Assembly: GCF_020682705.1 (NCBI RefSeq)
Contig: NZ_JAGTTN010000001.1
Span: 682,001-746,000 of the forward strand
Source: Microbacterium allomyrinae
GTDB taxonomy: Bacteria > Actinomycetota > Actinomycetes > Actinomycetales > Microbacteriaceae
Direction: 5' to 3'
DNA length: 64,000 bases
Shown: positions 27,287 through 36,116 of the stretch, piece by piece
How the letters are laid out: the number at the start of each line of letters is the position of its first letter
How positions within the stretch are numbered: the stretch's first letter is position 1
Translations under genes and position numbers: made by a program
The notes under the pieces: model-generated
Database searches by the model: none
What the model was told of the DNA's origin: nothing
The model's input: only the letters and a program-made list of their open reading frames with translations

Positions 27287-28081
27287 TCATCGGCGTCGGC
27301 CGCGCAGCGCGCGCAGAGCCATCTGCACCGCGATCACGACGAGGAATGCCGCGAAGAGCACGTTGCCGAGGAAGGGATCGACGAGGGTGGCAAGCCACGC
27401 GCCGAGCGCCGTCGTGGTGCACGCCGCGCCGCCGACGAGCGCTGCGGCGACGAGGTCGACGTTGCGACGGCGGACGTTGCCGAACGTGCCCGAGATCGCG
27501 GTCGGGATCATCATGAGCAGTGACGTGCCCTTCGCGACGAGGTCGCTCGTGCCGAAGAGCACCATCAGCGCAGGAACCACGATGATGCCGCCGCCGACTC
27601 CGATGAGTCCCGAGACGACTCCCGTCGCGACGCCGAGTACGACCAGCGCCGCACCGGTGAACCACGTGAGCACGAGCTCGGCGTCCCGCGACGGGATCAC
27701 CAGGAACAGGCTGATGATCACCGCCACCAGGAACGCCACGAACGACCATCGCAGCACGGTGATCGACAAGCGCGGCAGCAGCCACGTGCCGATCTGCGCG
27801 CCGACCACGGCTCCGGCAGCGAGAAGCAGCGCGGCGATCCAGGCCACCGACCCGTGCATCGCGTACGAGATCACGCCGACCGTCGCGATAGGCACGATCG
27901 CCGCGAGCGACGTTCCCGCCGCCAGACGCTGATCGAACCCGAGAAGCAGCACGAGGAACGGCACGATCACCGTGCCGCCCCCCACGCCGAACAGACCCGA
28001 CAGCAGACCGGCCAGCAGTCCGACGCCCAGGCACGACAGGATGAAGCGTGCGTCCCGCGGACGCCTCGTGATCTCCGTCAC
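27287..28081 (-). CDS. TauE/SafE-family membrane permease
   Basis: 264 residues with about eight transmembrane helices and the two internally repeated motifs of the family: GLFGVGGGTVIVPFL near the N-terminus and GLIGVGGGIIVVPAL in the second half. Members export sulfite, sulfoacetate or other anions; no sulfur genes are adjacent, so the substrate is unknown. GTG start at 28081, six bases after the upstream stop. Confidence 0.87.
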   Translation of the reverse strand: MTEITRRPRDARFILSCLGVGLLAGLLSGLFGVGGGTVIVPFLVLLLGFDQRLAAGTSLAAIVPIATVGVISYAMHGSVAWIAALLLAAGAVVGAQIGTWLLPRLSITVLRWSFVAFLVAVIISLFLVIPSRDAELVLTWFTGAALVVLGVATGVVSGLIGVGGGIIVVPALMVLFGTSDLVAKGTSLLMMIPTAISGTFGNVRRRNVDLVAAALVGGAACTTTALGAWLATLVDPFLGNVLFAAFLVVIAVQMALRALRGRRR

Positions 28082-28086
28082 GCGTC

Positions 28087-29022
28087 TTACTCGTACGTGA
28101 GGCCGTCGATGGCCCACTCGTCGCCCACCGCGACGACCGTGTAGTGATAGACGGTCGCTCCGGGGACCGGCTCGTCTGCCGGGTTGCCTTCTTCATCGAG
28201 GGGCGAGAGGAAGGACTCCGTGGTGGTGACGGTGATGGTGCCGTCCTCGTTCGTGGCGACCTCGTCGATCGCGACTTCGTAGTCGTCGAAGTTCTCGTCG
28301 AACAGCTCGGCCTCGGTGACGAAGGAGTCGCAATCGCCGAAGCCGCTGTCGGCGCGGAACTGATCGGTCGTCGACGTCGTGAACGCCTCGCAGTCGGCAT
28401 CTTGCCACGCATCGTCGTACAGCTCGACGGCGGCCACCGCGGCACGCTCGTCTTCGGAGTCGGCAGAGCCGCCGGAGGTCGCCATGCTCATGAACAGCAG
28501 CGGGATGACGATGGCCGCTGCGATGACGATGCCCAGCAGCACGACGCCGAGGACGACCCAGAGGATCCAGAGCTTTGACTTGCGACGCTCGGTCGCGGCC
28601 GTGAATCCGCCGGCGCCGTTGGCGGGATATCCCGCGGGCGGAAGTCCGGTCGCCGCGTACGGGTCCTGGTACGCCGGCTGCGCGGCGGCGTCGATCGGAG
28701 CACCCGCCGCAGCGGCTGCGCCCGCCTCGGGCGCCGCCTCCGCGAGCGGTGCGGGTTCGCCCGCCGCGGCGTATGCCTGGTAATCGGGCACGCCGGCGGG
28801 GGAAGGAACGCCGTATGCCGCTGCTGCGGCCGGGTCGAGCTCGAGCGCTGTCGCTCCCGGAACCGCGCCGGCCTCGGAGGCGGCGACGATGTCGGCCTCG
28901 GTCGGCGCGCCGGCGTCGGTCTCGGCGTCGGGCTGCGCGACGTGCTCGGTCCACTGCGCGCCGTCCCACCAGCGCATGGCGCCGTGGCCGTCGTCGTACC
29001 ATCCGGGAGGAGTCGTCGTCAT
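28087..29022 (-). CDS. DUF2510 domain membrane-anchored protein
   Basis: 311 residues. The N-terminus has the DUF2510 motif (PPGWYDDGHGAMRWWDG). An Ala/Pro-rich linker spans about 40-140, one transmembrane helix sits near 150-180, and an extracytoplasmic C-terminal domain of about 130 residues contains a CEAF...DCDSF cysteine pair, as in DUF4878-like folds. This layout is common in actinobacterial surface proteins of unknown role. ATG at 29022 preferred over GTG at 29028 because of GTAGGG spacing. Confidence 0.75.
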   Translation of the reverse strand: MTTTPPGWYDDGHGAMRWWDGAQWTEHVAQPDAETDAGAPTEADIVAASEAGAVPGATALELDPAAAAAYGVPSPAGVPDYQAYAAAGEPAPLAEAAPEAGAAAAAGAPIDAAAQPAYQDPYAATGLPPAGYPANGAGGFTAATERRKSKLWILWVVLGVVLLGIVIAAAIVIPLLFMSMATSGGSADSEDERAAVAAVELYDDAWQDADCEAFTTSTTDQFRADSGFGDCDSFVTEAELFDENFDDYEVAIDEVATNEDGTITVTTTESFLSPLDEEGNPADEPVPGATVYHYTVVAVGDEWAIDGLTYE

Positions 29023-29096
29023 GGTCACACCCTACTGCGGAGGCATGCGCGGCATCAGCGGCCCGACGTGCACGACGGCGCTCGCACAGCCCTGGT

Positions 29097-31313
29097 TCAG
29101 CGCCGTGTCGAATGCCCGGGCCTCAGATCCAGCCGGCGCAGCAGCTGCGCGTTGAGCGCGACGACCACGGTCGACAGTGACATCAGGATCGCGCCCACCG
29201 ACATCGGGAGCACGAATCCGATCGGTGCGAGGATGCCGGCCGCGAGTGGTACGGAGATGAGGTTGTACCCCGCCGCCCACCAGAGGTTCTGCGCCATCTT
29301 GCGGTAGCTCGCGCGCGAGAGTTCGATCACCGAGAGCACCGAGCGCGGATCGCTGGAGGCGAGGATCACCCCGGCCGACGCGATGGCGACGTCGGTCCCC
29401 GCTCCGATCGCGATGCCGACGTCCGCCCTCGCCAGTGCCGGGGCATCGTTCACGCCGTCGCCCACCATCGCGACCCTCAGCCCCTCGCGTTGCAGCTCGG
29501 CGACCTTGGCCGCTTTGTCCTCCGGGCGGACGCCCGCGAAGAAGCGACGGATGCCGAGGTCCTCGGCCACCGCGCGCGCGACGGCTTCGGCATCCCCTGT
29601 GATCATCACGACATCCACCTCGAGCCGGCGGAGCGCTTCGACGGCTTCTCGGGATTCGGGGCGGATCTCGTCGGCGAGGGCGAGTCCGCCCACCACGGCA
29701 TCGTCGCGGACGACGTGCAGGACGATGAAGCCCTGGTGCCGCCAGGCGGCGGATGCCGCGACATCCGCCGCCCCGATGTCCGCGAGCAGACGAGGACCCC
29801 CGACGCGCACCTCGTGGCCGTCCACCGTGGCGGTCACGCCGACGGCCGGCGACGACGAGAAGCCGGTCGCGCGCGGCACCGCGAGTCCGCGCCGGCGCGC
29901 GGTGCGGACGATGGCACCCGCGAGCGGGTGCTCGCTGTCGGCTTCGGCCGCTGCCGCGAGCACGAGCACCTCGGAGGCGTCGAGACCGTCCACCGCTGCC
30001 ACATCGACGACGGTCGGCTCGCCCTTGGTGAGGGTGCCCGTCTTGTCGAACAACACGGCGTCGACCGTGCGCATGCTCTCCAGCGCGAGACGGTCCTTGA
30101 TGAGCACGCCGCCGCGCGCGGCCCGCTCGGTCGCGATCGACACCACGAGCGGAATCGCGAGGCCCAGCGCGTGCGGGCAGGCGATGACGAGCACAGTGAT
30201 CGTGCGCACAACGGCTTCGTCGGGCGACCCGATCGCCGTCCAGACGATGGCCGTCACCGCCGCAGCCGCGAGCGCGAACCAGAAGAGCCATCCCGCCGCA
30301 CGATCGGCGAGGCGCTGAGCGCGGGAGGTCGAGTTCTGCGCGTCGGCGACGAGGCGACCGATGCCGGCGAGCGCGGTGTCGTCACCGGTCGCGGTGACCT
30401 CGATGCGGATGCCCGAATCGGTGGCCACCGTGCCTGCCGTCACCGGGTCGCCCGCCATGCGGGACACCGGACGCGACTCGCCCGTCACCATCGACTCGTC
30501 CATGTCGGCACGGCCATCCACGATCCGGCCATCGGCGGGGACGCTCGCGCCGGGCCGGACGATCACGACGTCGCCGACGCGGAGATCGGCGGGCGGCACC
30601 ACGACGATCGTGTCACCGTCGATGCGCTCCGCCTCGTCGGGCAGCAGCGCTGCGAGCGAGTCCAGCGCCGAGGTCGTCTGGGCGAGCGAGCGCATCTCGA
30701 TCCAGTGGCCGAGCAGCATGATGACGATCAGCAGTGCCAGCTCCCACCAGAATTCGAGCTGGTGGTGCAGCATCCCGAGGGTCGCTCCCCACGACGCGAT
30801 GAACGCGACCGTGATCGCAAGCCCGACGAGCAGCATCATGCCGGGTGTCCGTGCTCGGATCTCACCGATCGCACCGGTGAGGAACGGCCAGCCGCCCCAG
30901 AAATACATGACGGTGCCGAGCACCGGCGAGATCCATGCGGCGATCGGCGCCTCGGGAAGCGGGTAGCCGGCGAGCATCGCGAACATGCCCGAGAACGCGA
31001 TGACCGGGACGGCGAGGGCGAGGTTGATCCAGAACAGCCGGCGGAAGCGCGCGGCATGATCGGCGCCGTGGCCGGTATGACCGCCGTGCGACGAGTGAGC
31101 GGCATGGGCGGCGGGCGCGTCGTGGGCGGCGGGCGCGGCGTGGGCGGCGGGCGAGCCGAGACCAGCGTGGGCGTGGTGCTCCCCTGGCGCGGGCTCGAGG
31201 TGACCGAGGTGGCCGGTGTGATCGGCGTGGCCAGAGTGCTCGGCGTGCTCCGCGACGTGCTCGGCGTGGGCGTCGTTCAGCGCGGCGCGATGCGGACGGT
31301 GCTGGCCGGTCAT
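29097..31313 (-). CDS. copB: CopB-type (P1B-3) copper-translocating P-type ATPase
   Basis: 738 residues. The N-terminal 86 residues hold 21 histidines instead of a CxxC metal domain. The membrane ion motif is CPH (379-381), not CPC, and the late helices carry NLWWAAGYN and MSLSTVVVALNAQLL, both marks of P1B-3 pumps. The phosphorylation Asp423 is in DKTGT; MVTGES and GDGVNDAP are intact. CopB pumps export Cu (or Ag) from the cytoplasm. AGGAGAGGG precedes the ATG. It is behind a CsoR-like operator, but no csoR or copZ is in the window. Confidence 0.93.
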   Translation of the reverse strand: MTGQHRPHRAALNDAHAEHVAEHAEHSGHADHTGHLGHLEPAPGEHHAHAGLGSPAAHAAPAAHDAPAAHAAHSSHGGHTGHGADHAARFRRLFWINLALAVPVIAFSGMFAMLAGYPLPEAPIAAWISPVLGTVMYFWGGWPFLTGAIGEIRARTPGMMLLVGLAITVAFIASWGATLGMLHHQLEFWWELALLIVIMLLGHWIEMRSLAQTTSALDSLAALLPDEAERIDGDTIVVVPPADLRVGDVVIVRPGASVPADGRIVDGRADMDESMVTGESRPVSRMAGDPVTAGTVATDSGIRIEVTATGDDTALAGIGRLVADAQNSTSRAQRLADRAAGWLFWFALAAAAVTAIVWTAIGSPDEAVVRTITVLVIACPHALGLAIPLVVSIATERAARGGVLIKDRLALESMRTVDAVLFDKTGTLTKGEPTVVDVAAVDGLDASEVLVLAAAAEADSEHPLAGAIVRTARRRGLAVPRATGFSSSPAVGVTATVDGHEVRVGGPRLLADIGAADVAASAAWRHQGFIVLHVVRDDAVVGGLALADEIRPESREAVEALRRLEVDVVMITGDAEAVARAVAEDLGIRRFFAGVRPEDKAAKVAELQREGLRVAMVGDGVNDAPALARADVGIAIGAGTDVAIASAGVILASSDPRSVLSVIELSRASYRKMAQNLWWAAGYNLISVPLAAGILAPIGFVLPMSVGAILMSLSTVVVALNAQLLRRLDLRPGHSTRR

Positions 31314-31342
31314 GGCCCTCTCCTCATTCAGCGATTGATTCC

Positions 31343-31371
31343 GTTATACCCCTGAGGGGTATCTAGGACAA
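31343..31371 (-). promoter_or_regulatory. copper ATPase promoter with embedded CsoR-like operator
   Basis: On the minus strand TTGTCC (31371-31366) and TATAAC (31348-31343) are spaced by 17 bases. A perfect 17-base palindrome ATACCCCTGAGGGGTAT (31346-31362) covers the spacer and runs into the -10 box. This fits the known CsoR operator type (AT-rich ends around C4-G4). Repressor binding there would block RNA polymerase until Cu(I) releases it. Confidence 0.8.
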
Positions 31372-31418
31372 TCGTGACGGCCCGTCACGTATTCCGCTTC
31401 ACGGACAATCGCTCGCTG

Positions 31419-32387
31419 TCAGGCCGAGGCATCCCACCAATCCAGCACACGGGTGCCGATGAGCGTGAGCCATCGAGACGACTGGCCCTCGGGCACGTCG
31501 ACCGCGAACCAGGTACGCCCGGTGAGGGGCGTGCCCTGCCGCCAGGTGCGATCTGCCTGGCGGGCGGCACGCACGAGGTCGACGGCATCCGAGAGTCGCG
31601 AATCGGGCGCGGTGCCGTCCCGCAGCGCGGCGTCGCGGAAGTGATCGAGCGCGACGAGTGCGCTGTACCGGTGGCGATTCGGAGAGACGAAGCGGGTCGC
31701 GAAGTCGCCGACGACCTCGCCCGTGGTGGCGCGGTAGAGGAGGCGGCGCGTGAGGAGGTACTCCTCGCCCCCTCGACGCGCCTCTGCGAGCGAGGAGTCG
31801 CCGGTCAGCCGCTCGTACGCGAGCATTCCGCGCACGGCATTGAGGGTCGAGTGGAACGACGAGCGGACGGAGCGGCCTTCTTCCGCCTCGCAGTTCCAGC
31901 CGCCGTCGGCCAGACGGTGTGCAGGAAACCACGCCGCGAGCGCTGAGACGTCGGCGCCGAGCCAGGCGCCACTGGCGAGAGTGTAGGAGTTGATGCAGAC
32001 ATCGACCTCGCCGCCCCAGTACGGCAGATCGTCGTACTCCCACCGACTGTTCGCCGCGAGCTTCTCGGCCGTACCGTCCAGGGCGGCGGCATCCAGGCCC
32101 CACTCCCGGAGGTCTTTCAGTGCCCACGTGGTCGCCGTCCAGGGCTGACCCGGCAGCTCTGCCTCAGCGCTGCCGAAGAACCCGGCGGGGAAGTACGCGC
32201 CACCATCCCACTGACCATCCGGGTCCTGCTTCGCCAGAAGGGCCGCACCATAGCCTTCGACCGCCACTCGGGCACGAGTCGCCTGCCAGGTCTCGGGCGC
32301 CGCACCGGTCAGATCCCGCTCTACCTGCCATTTCACGGCCGGGTCGGAGTCGAGCAGCCAGTCGAGCACCCGCGGATCGATCGCCAT
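31419..32387 (-). CDS. alpha/alpha-barrel protein of the squalene cyclase/prenyltransferase-like fold
   Basis: 322 residues. Repeated helix pairs with aromatic-Gly motifs (DPDGQWDGGAYFP, LADGGWNCE) resemble terpenoid cyclase/prenyltransferase alpha-barrels. It is half the size of true squalene-hopene cyclases and has no DxDD catalytic motif, so cyclisation of squalene is unlikely. A similar single-domain family is widespread in actinobacteria without a firm function. No operon partner overlaps. Start ATG 32387. Confidence 0.6.
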   Translation of the reverse strand: MAIDPRVLDWLLDSDPAVKWQVERDLTGAAPETWQATRARVAVEGYGAALLAKQDPDGQWDGGAYFPAGFFGSAEAELPGQPWTATTWALKDLREWGLDAAALDGTAEKLAANSRWEYDDLPYWGGEVDVCINSYTLASGAWLGADVSALAAWFPAHRLADGGWNCEAEEGRSVRSSFHSTLNAVRGMLAYERLTGDSSLAEARRGGEEYLLTRRLLYRATTGEVVGDFATRFVSPNRHRYSALVALDHFRDAALRDGTAPDSRLSDAVDLVRAARQADRTWRQGTPLTGRTWFAVDVPEGQSSRWLTLIGTRVLDWWDASA

Positions 32388-32477
32388 GCCAGCAAACTAG
32401 CCCCCGGCGCCGACAGTCGGAAGCGTCCGCGTGCGTCACCCCAGGGCATCCGCCGATCGCCCCGGAGCCGGAGCGCC

Positions 32478-33755
32478 CTACATCCGACCGACGGTCTCGA
32501 TATCTTCGAGGAAGTCCGCCGCGACCTGGGGCGACACGGTGGCGCGCGTGGCGGAGATCGCGGCGATGTAGTCGCCGATGACCGGGCCGTCCTGAGCGCC
32601 CTCGGCGGCGTACACCGCATTCTCCAGCGCCGCCTGCGACGCCTTGCGCGCCGCGAACTCGATGTCGGCGGGCGAGAAGCCGTCCGTCATGGTGACGAGC
32701 GTGGACACGTCGATGTCGACGGCGGTCGTCGGGATGTACCGCCGCCAGATAGCGGTCCTGGCCTGTTCGTCGGGGAGACCGATCGGGATCACGTAGTCGA
32801 ACCGGCCGTGACGCAGGAACGCGGCATCCAGCGCGCGTATGAAGTTCGTGGCGCAGATCAGCAGGCGCCCGGGCTGCTCGCGGAAGGCGGGGATGATCTT
32901 CAGCAGCTCGTTCGTCACGCCCTGCGTCGGCGACGGCGGCTCTCCCTGGCGATGCGAGGCGATCTCCTCCACCTCGTCGATGAAGACCACGGCGTGCTCC
33001 AGCTCGGAGATCGTCGTGAACGTCTCGCGCAGCGCGCCGGCGAGCCCGCCGGGATGCGCGGCGAGGCGCGAGGGGAAGACCTCGACGAACGACCACTCCA
33101 AGCGGGACGCGATCGCCTTCGCGAAAGTGGTCTTGCCCGTTCCCGGCGGACCGAACAGGACGATGGCCCGCGGCGGCACCACCCCGAACTTGTCGGCGAG
33201 CTCGGACTGGGCCAGGGGCATCACCACTCGCCGTTCGAGCAGATCCTTCTCGGCGGTCATACCGCCCACGGAGTCCCACAGGCCCCGAGGCAGCACACGC
33301 CCGCCGAGTTCGGCGAGACGCTTGAGCTCTTCGCGCTGGACGGGAATGAGTCGCTCGAAATAATGCAGGTCCTGCTTGAGCACGAATCCCTGGTGCAAGA
33401 AGGCACCGACTCGCGTCTCGACCGCCGGCATCAATGCCGAGAGCTTCGAGATTCCGTGCGCGGCCATCCGCGCCTCGAGCGCCGCGAGCAGCGAGGATCC
33501 GACCCCGGTTCCCCGGGCGTGGGATGCGGTGGCGAGGAAGACCACCCAGCCTTGCGCGTGCGCAGCCCTGCCGATCGCCGCGCCCACGACCTCGTCTCCG
33601 GCAACGGCCACCACGGCATGGTCCTTCGCGCAGGAGGCGAGGACGTCTGCGAGCCCGTAGACCGGTTCGGCATCGGCCGCGAGGACCTGCTCCCAGAGCC
33701 TCAGGATGCCGTCGACATCGTCGGCGTGGTAGTCGCGGATCCGCCAGCCTGTCAT
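32478..33755 (-). CDS. GNAT acetyltransferase - AAA+ ATPase fusion
   Basis: 425 residues. Residues 1-135 are a GNAT domain with the acetyl-CoA loop RGTGVGSSLL at 81-90. Residues 140-425 are an AAA+ module: Walker A GPPGTGKT (202-209), Walker B VVFIDE (256-261), sensor-1 Asn304 and a RHGRFD arginine region (315-320), close to FtsH/spastin-like cores. GAAGGAG lies eight bases before the ATG. Neither a protease nor a substrate-binding domain is visible. One idea is ATP-driven remodelling of a target coupled to its acetylation; this is inference. Confidence 0.8.
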   Translation of the reverse strand: MTGWRIRDYHADDVDGILRLWEQVLAADAEPVYGLADVLASCAKDHAVVAVAGDEVVGAAIGRAAHAQGWVVFLATASHARGTGVGSSLLAALEARMAAHGISKLSALMPAVETRVGAFLHQGFVLKQDLHYFERLIPVQREELKRLAELGGRVLPRGLWDSVGGMTAEKDLLERRVVMPLAQSELADKFGVVPPRAIVLFGPPGTGKTTFAKAIASRLEWSFVEVFPSRLAAHPGGLAGALRETFTTISELEHAVVFIDEVEEIASHRQGEPPSPTQGVTNELLKIIPAFREQPGRLLICATNFIRALDAAFLRHGRFDYVIPIGLPDEQARTAIWRRYIPTTAVDIDVSTLVTMTDGFSPADIEFAARKASQAALENAVYAAEGAQDGPVIGDYIAAISATRATVSPQVAADFLEDIETVGRM

Positions 33756-33874
33756 CGAGTCTCCTTCGATCCCGTGCCCGCACGTGATCCGGCGAGGCGG
33801 CGAGGGGATCAGAGTATCGCGGACGGACTCGCTGCCGGCCCCGCATCCGCAGGACCGGCAGCTTCGCGCGCTCG

Positions 33875-35032
33875 CTAGTTCACACCCCACAGCTCCAGGA
33901 AGCCGGCCCGGTAGTCGGCGTCGCCGAACCACTCGCCCGACGCCTGCGCGTCGGCGGTGAGCGTCAGGTTCCCGACGTTCTCGGTGGTGAAGATGCGGCG
34001 GAACGGGAACGAGAGGTCCCCCACCGCCTCGGCACCGGAGGTGAGGCGCACGACCGCATCGGCCGTGTACCACGCTGCCGCATCCTGGTTGTATGCGGCC
34101 ACCGCCTTGACGTCCCCGCCCGCCGCGATCTCCTGAAGGGTGGAGAGCTGCCCGTCGACGCTGACCACGGTGATGTCGTCACGTGCGGCGGACTGGATGC
34201 CCTGCGACACCGACGGCAGGAACTGGTCGAACTCCGCCTGGATGTATGTGATGTCGGGGTTGGCGATCAGCGCGGAACTGATGAGGCTCGGGAGCTTGTC
34301 GAGCTGACCGGAGTTGGTCTCGACGACCTGGACCGTGCAATCGGCGCAGCCCTGCTCGTAGGTGGCGAGGATGCCGTAGTCCGCCCACGCGGTGGTCGCC
34401 TCGGAATCGGTGAGCTTGATGACGAGCACGTTCGCCGCCGCATTCGAGTCGGCGATGACCCAGTTCGTCGACCACGACTGCAGCAGCACGTTGTCAGCGC
34501 TGACGTAGGCCACCTGCGAGGGGTCGCCGTCGCCCGAGGTCGTCGTGGCGGACAGGACCCACGGAATTCCCGCCGCGAGCAGCTGATCGAAGGATGTCGT
34601 CGCGAATTCCTTCGGGATGCCCCCGGTGATCACCGCGGCCGCATCGGCGTCGATCGCCTGCGAGATGCAGCTGGCTGCGTCCGCGGGATTGAGCTTCGCG
34701 TCGCAGACCTGGACCGTCGCGCCGACGTTCTCCAGAGCAGACGTCAGAGCGGTCCCCAGATTGTTGAGCAGCGGGATCTGAAGAGCCATCGGAATGTAGT
34801 AGACCGTCTCGCCCGCGAGAGCACTCGCATCGACCGCCGGACCCGGTGCGGTGAACTCATCGACGGACTCCGAGGCGGCCGTCACGACCTGCAGCGCAGC
34901 CTGGGCTTCGGGGCTCAGATCCGCGGCATCCATGGTCTCGGTCGAGGTGCCGGGGTCGCTGGAACAGCCGGCGAGAGCGATCATGCTCAGGGCGGCGATG
35001 ACGACGCCGAGGGCACGGAGATTCTTCTTCAC
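33875..35032 (-). CDS. ABC transporter substrate-binding lipoprotein (sugar-type)
   Basis: 385 residues with a lipoprotein signal (lipobox LAGC, Cys23) and a periplasmic-binding fold of the RbsB type: VYYIPMALQIPLLNN, then AAAVITGGIPKE and TVVSVDG. Start is GTG with GGAG eight bases upstream. A microsatellite of GGTGAT units lies in the gap before it. It is third in the ATPase-permease-binding protein unit. The ligand is unknown; sugars are typical, but the neighbouring catabolic island makes an aromatic or ester ligand possible. Confidence 0.85.
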   Translation of the reverse strand: MKKNLRALGVVIAALSMIALAGCSSDPGTSTETMDAADLSPEAQAALQVVTAASESVDEFTAPGPAVDASALAGETVYYIPMALQIPLLNNLGTALTSALENVGATVQVCDAKLNPADAASCISQAIDADAAAVITGGIPKEFATTSFDQLLAAGIPWVLSATTTSGDGDPSQVAYVSADNVLLQSWSTNWVIADSNAAANVLVIKLTDSEATTAWADYGILATYEQGCADCTVQVVETNSGQLDKLPSLISSALIANPDITYIQAEFDQFLPSVSQGIQSAARDDITVVSVDGQLSTLQEIAAGGDVKAVAAYNQDAAAWYTADAVVRLTSGAEAVGDLSFPFRRIFTTENVGNLTLTADAQASGEWFGDADYRAGFLELWGVN

Positions 35033-35051
35033 TGATGTGACTCCATTGCTT

Positions 35052-35074
35052 GGTGATGGTGATGGTGATGGTGA
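35052..35074. repeat. GGTGAT hexamer microsatellite
   Basis: Nearly four tandem GGTGAT units lie in the 67-base gap between the permease and binding-protein genes, 20-42 bases upstream of the latter's start. Length variation here could alter spacing or leader structure; nothing shows that it does. Confidence 0.6.
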
Positions 35075-35099
35075 GGAACGCAGGACTGCACCTCGTGGG

Positions 35100-36116
35100 T
35101 CAGCCCTTGGTCCGCCGTTGCAGGAGGTGCGAGATGGTGACGGCGAGGATCAGCGCGGCGCCGTAGAACACTTCGGTGACCCAGCCGGTCAGGCCCAGCA
35201 GCTGCAGCCCGAAGACGCCGGTGATCAAGAAGTAGGCGGCGAGGAACATCCCGATCGGGTTGAAGCGCCCCGGCACGACCGCGACCGTCCCCAGGAAGAC
35301 GGCGGCAAAGGTCGGGAGGAGGTAGGAGGCCGCGGACGCGGGGTTGAACCCGCCGTTGCCGATCGAGATGACGACGCCCGCGAGCCCGGCGAGAAGAGCG
35401 CTTGAGAGGTAGGCCCCTACGCGCACTCGTCCGACGGCGATCCCGGCGAGCTTGGCGACAGCCCTGTTCGATCCCACGAACGCCATGTGACGGCCGATCG
35501 GGGTCGCGGCCATGATGTACGCCACGAGCGCGACGAGGACCAGCCCGTACCAGAAGAGCAGCGGCAGCCCCAGGAAACGAGCGGTGGACACGGCGGAGAG
35601 CGCGGTGGGCAGACCGCTGACGGTCGTCTCACCCGACAGCAGATAAGCGAGTCCACCCGCGATCGACCAGGTGCCGAGCGTCACGACCACCGAGTTGATG
35701 CCGATACCGACGATGAGCAATGCGTTGATCGCGCCGAGGACGAGCGCGATGACGAGGGCGGCCAGCACCGCGAGAGGAATCGGCCAGCCGTGCAGCACGG
35801 CGAGTGAGGGCACGGCGACGGCGGAGATGCTGAAGATGCCGGCGAACGAGAGGTCGAACTCGCCGACCGCCATGGTGATCACGACACCGAGGCCGAGGAA
35901 GATGACGGGCGTGATCTGGCTGAAGACCGTGCGCATCGCGTTGATCGGGCTGACATCGCCGGGCACGAGTGCCACGAGTGCCACCAGCATGACGATCCAC
36001 AGCAGGACCAGCGCGTAGCGCGACAGCAGGTTCATCGCGATGCGCTGCGCCCGCGGTACGGGTGCGGGCACGGTCGTCGTGGTGGTGGTCGTGGACGGCG
36101 GGATGGTCGAGCTCAT
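35100..36116 (-). CDS. ABC transporter permease (RbsC/BPD_transp_2 type)
   Basis: 338 residues with about nine transmembrane helices. The family motifs are visible: ITMAVGEFDLSFAGIFSISA and GSNRAVAKLAGIAVGRVRV. A Thr/Pro/Val-rich cytoplasmic N-terminus of ~20 residues is unusual. Its start overlaps the ATPase stop (ATGA). It forms the membrane channel of the ribose-type importer. Confidence 0.9.
   Translation of the reverse strand: MSSTIPPSTTTTTTTVPAPVPRAQRIAMNLLSRYALVLLWIVMLVALVALVPGDVSPINAMRTVFSQITPVIFLGLGVVITMAVGEFDLSFAGIFSISAVAVPSLAVLHGWPIPLAVLAALVIALVLGAINALLIVGIGINSVVVTLGTWSIAGGLAYLLSGETTVSGLPTALSAVSTARFLGLPLLFWYGLVLVALVAYIMAATPIGRHMAFVGSNRAVAKLAGIAVGRVRVGAYLSSALLAGLAGVVISIGNGGFNPASAASYLLPTFAAVFLGTVAVVPGRFNPIGMFLAAYFLITGVFGLQLLGLTGWVTEVFYGAALILAVTISHLLQRRTKG

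Noticed and set aside
31419..32387. A hopanoid or terpene biosynthesis gene
   Set aside because: It is half the length of squalene-hopene cyclase, lacks DxDD, and no prenyl synthase or hopanoid gene is nearby.
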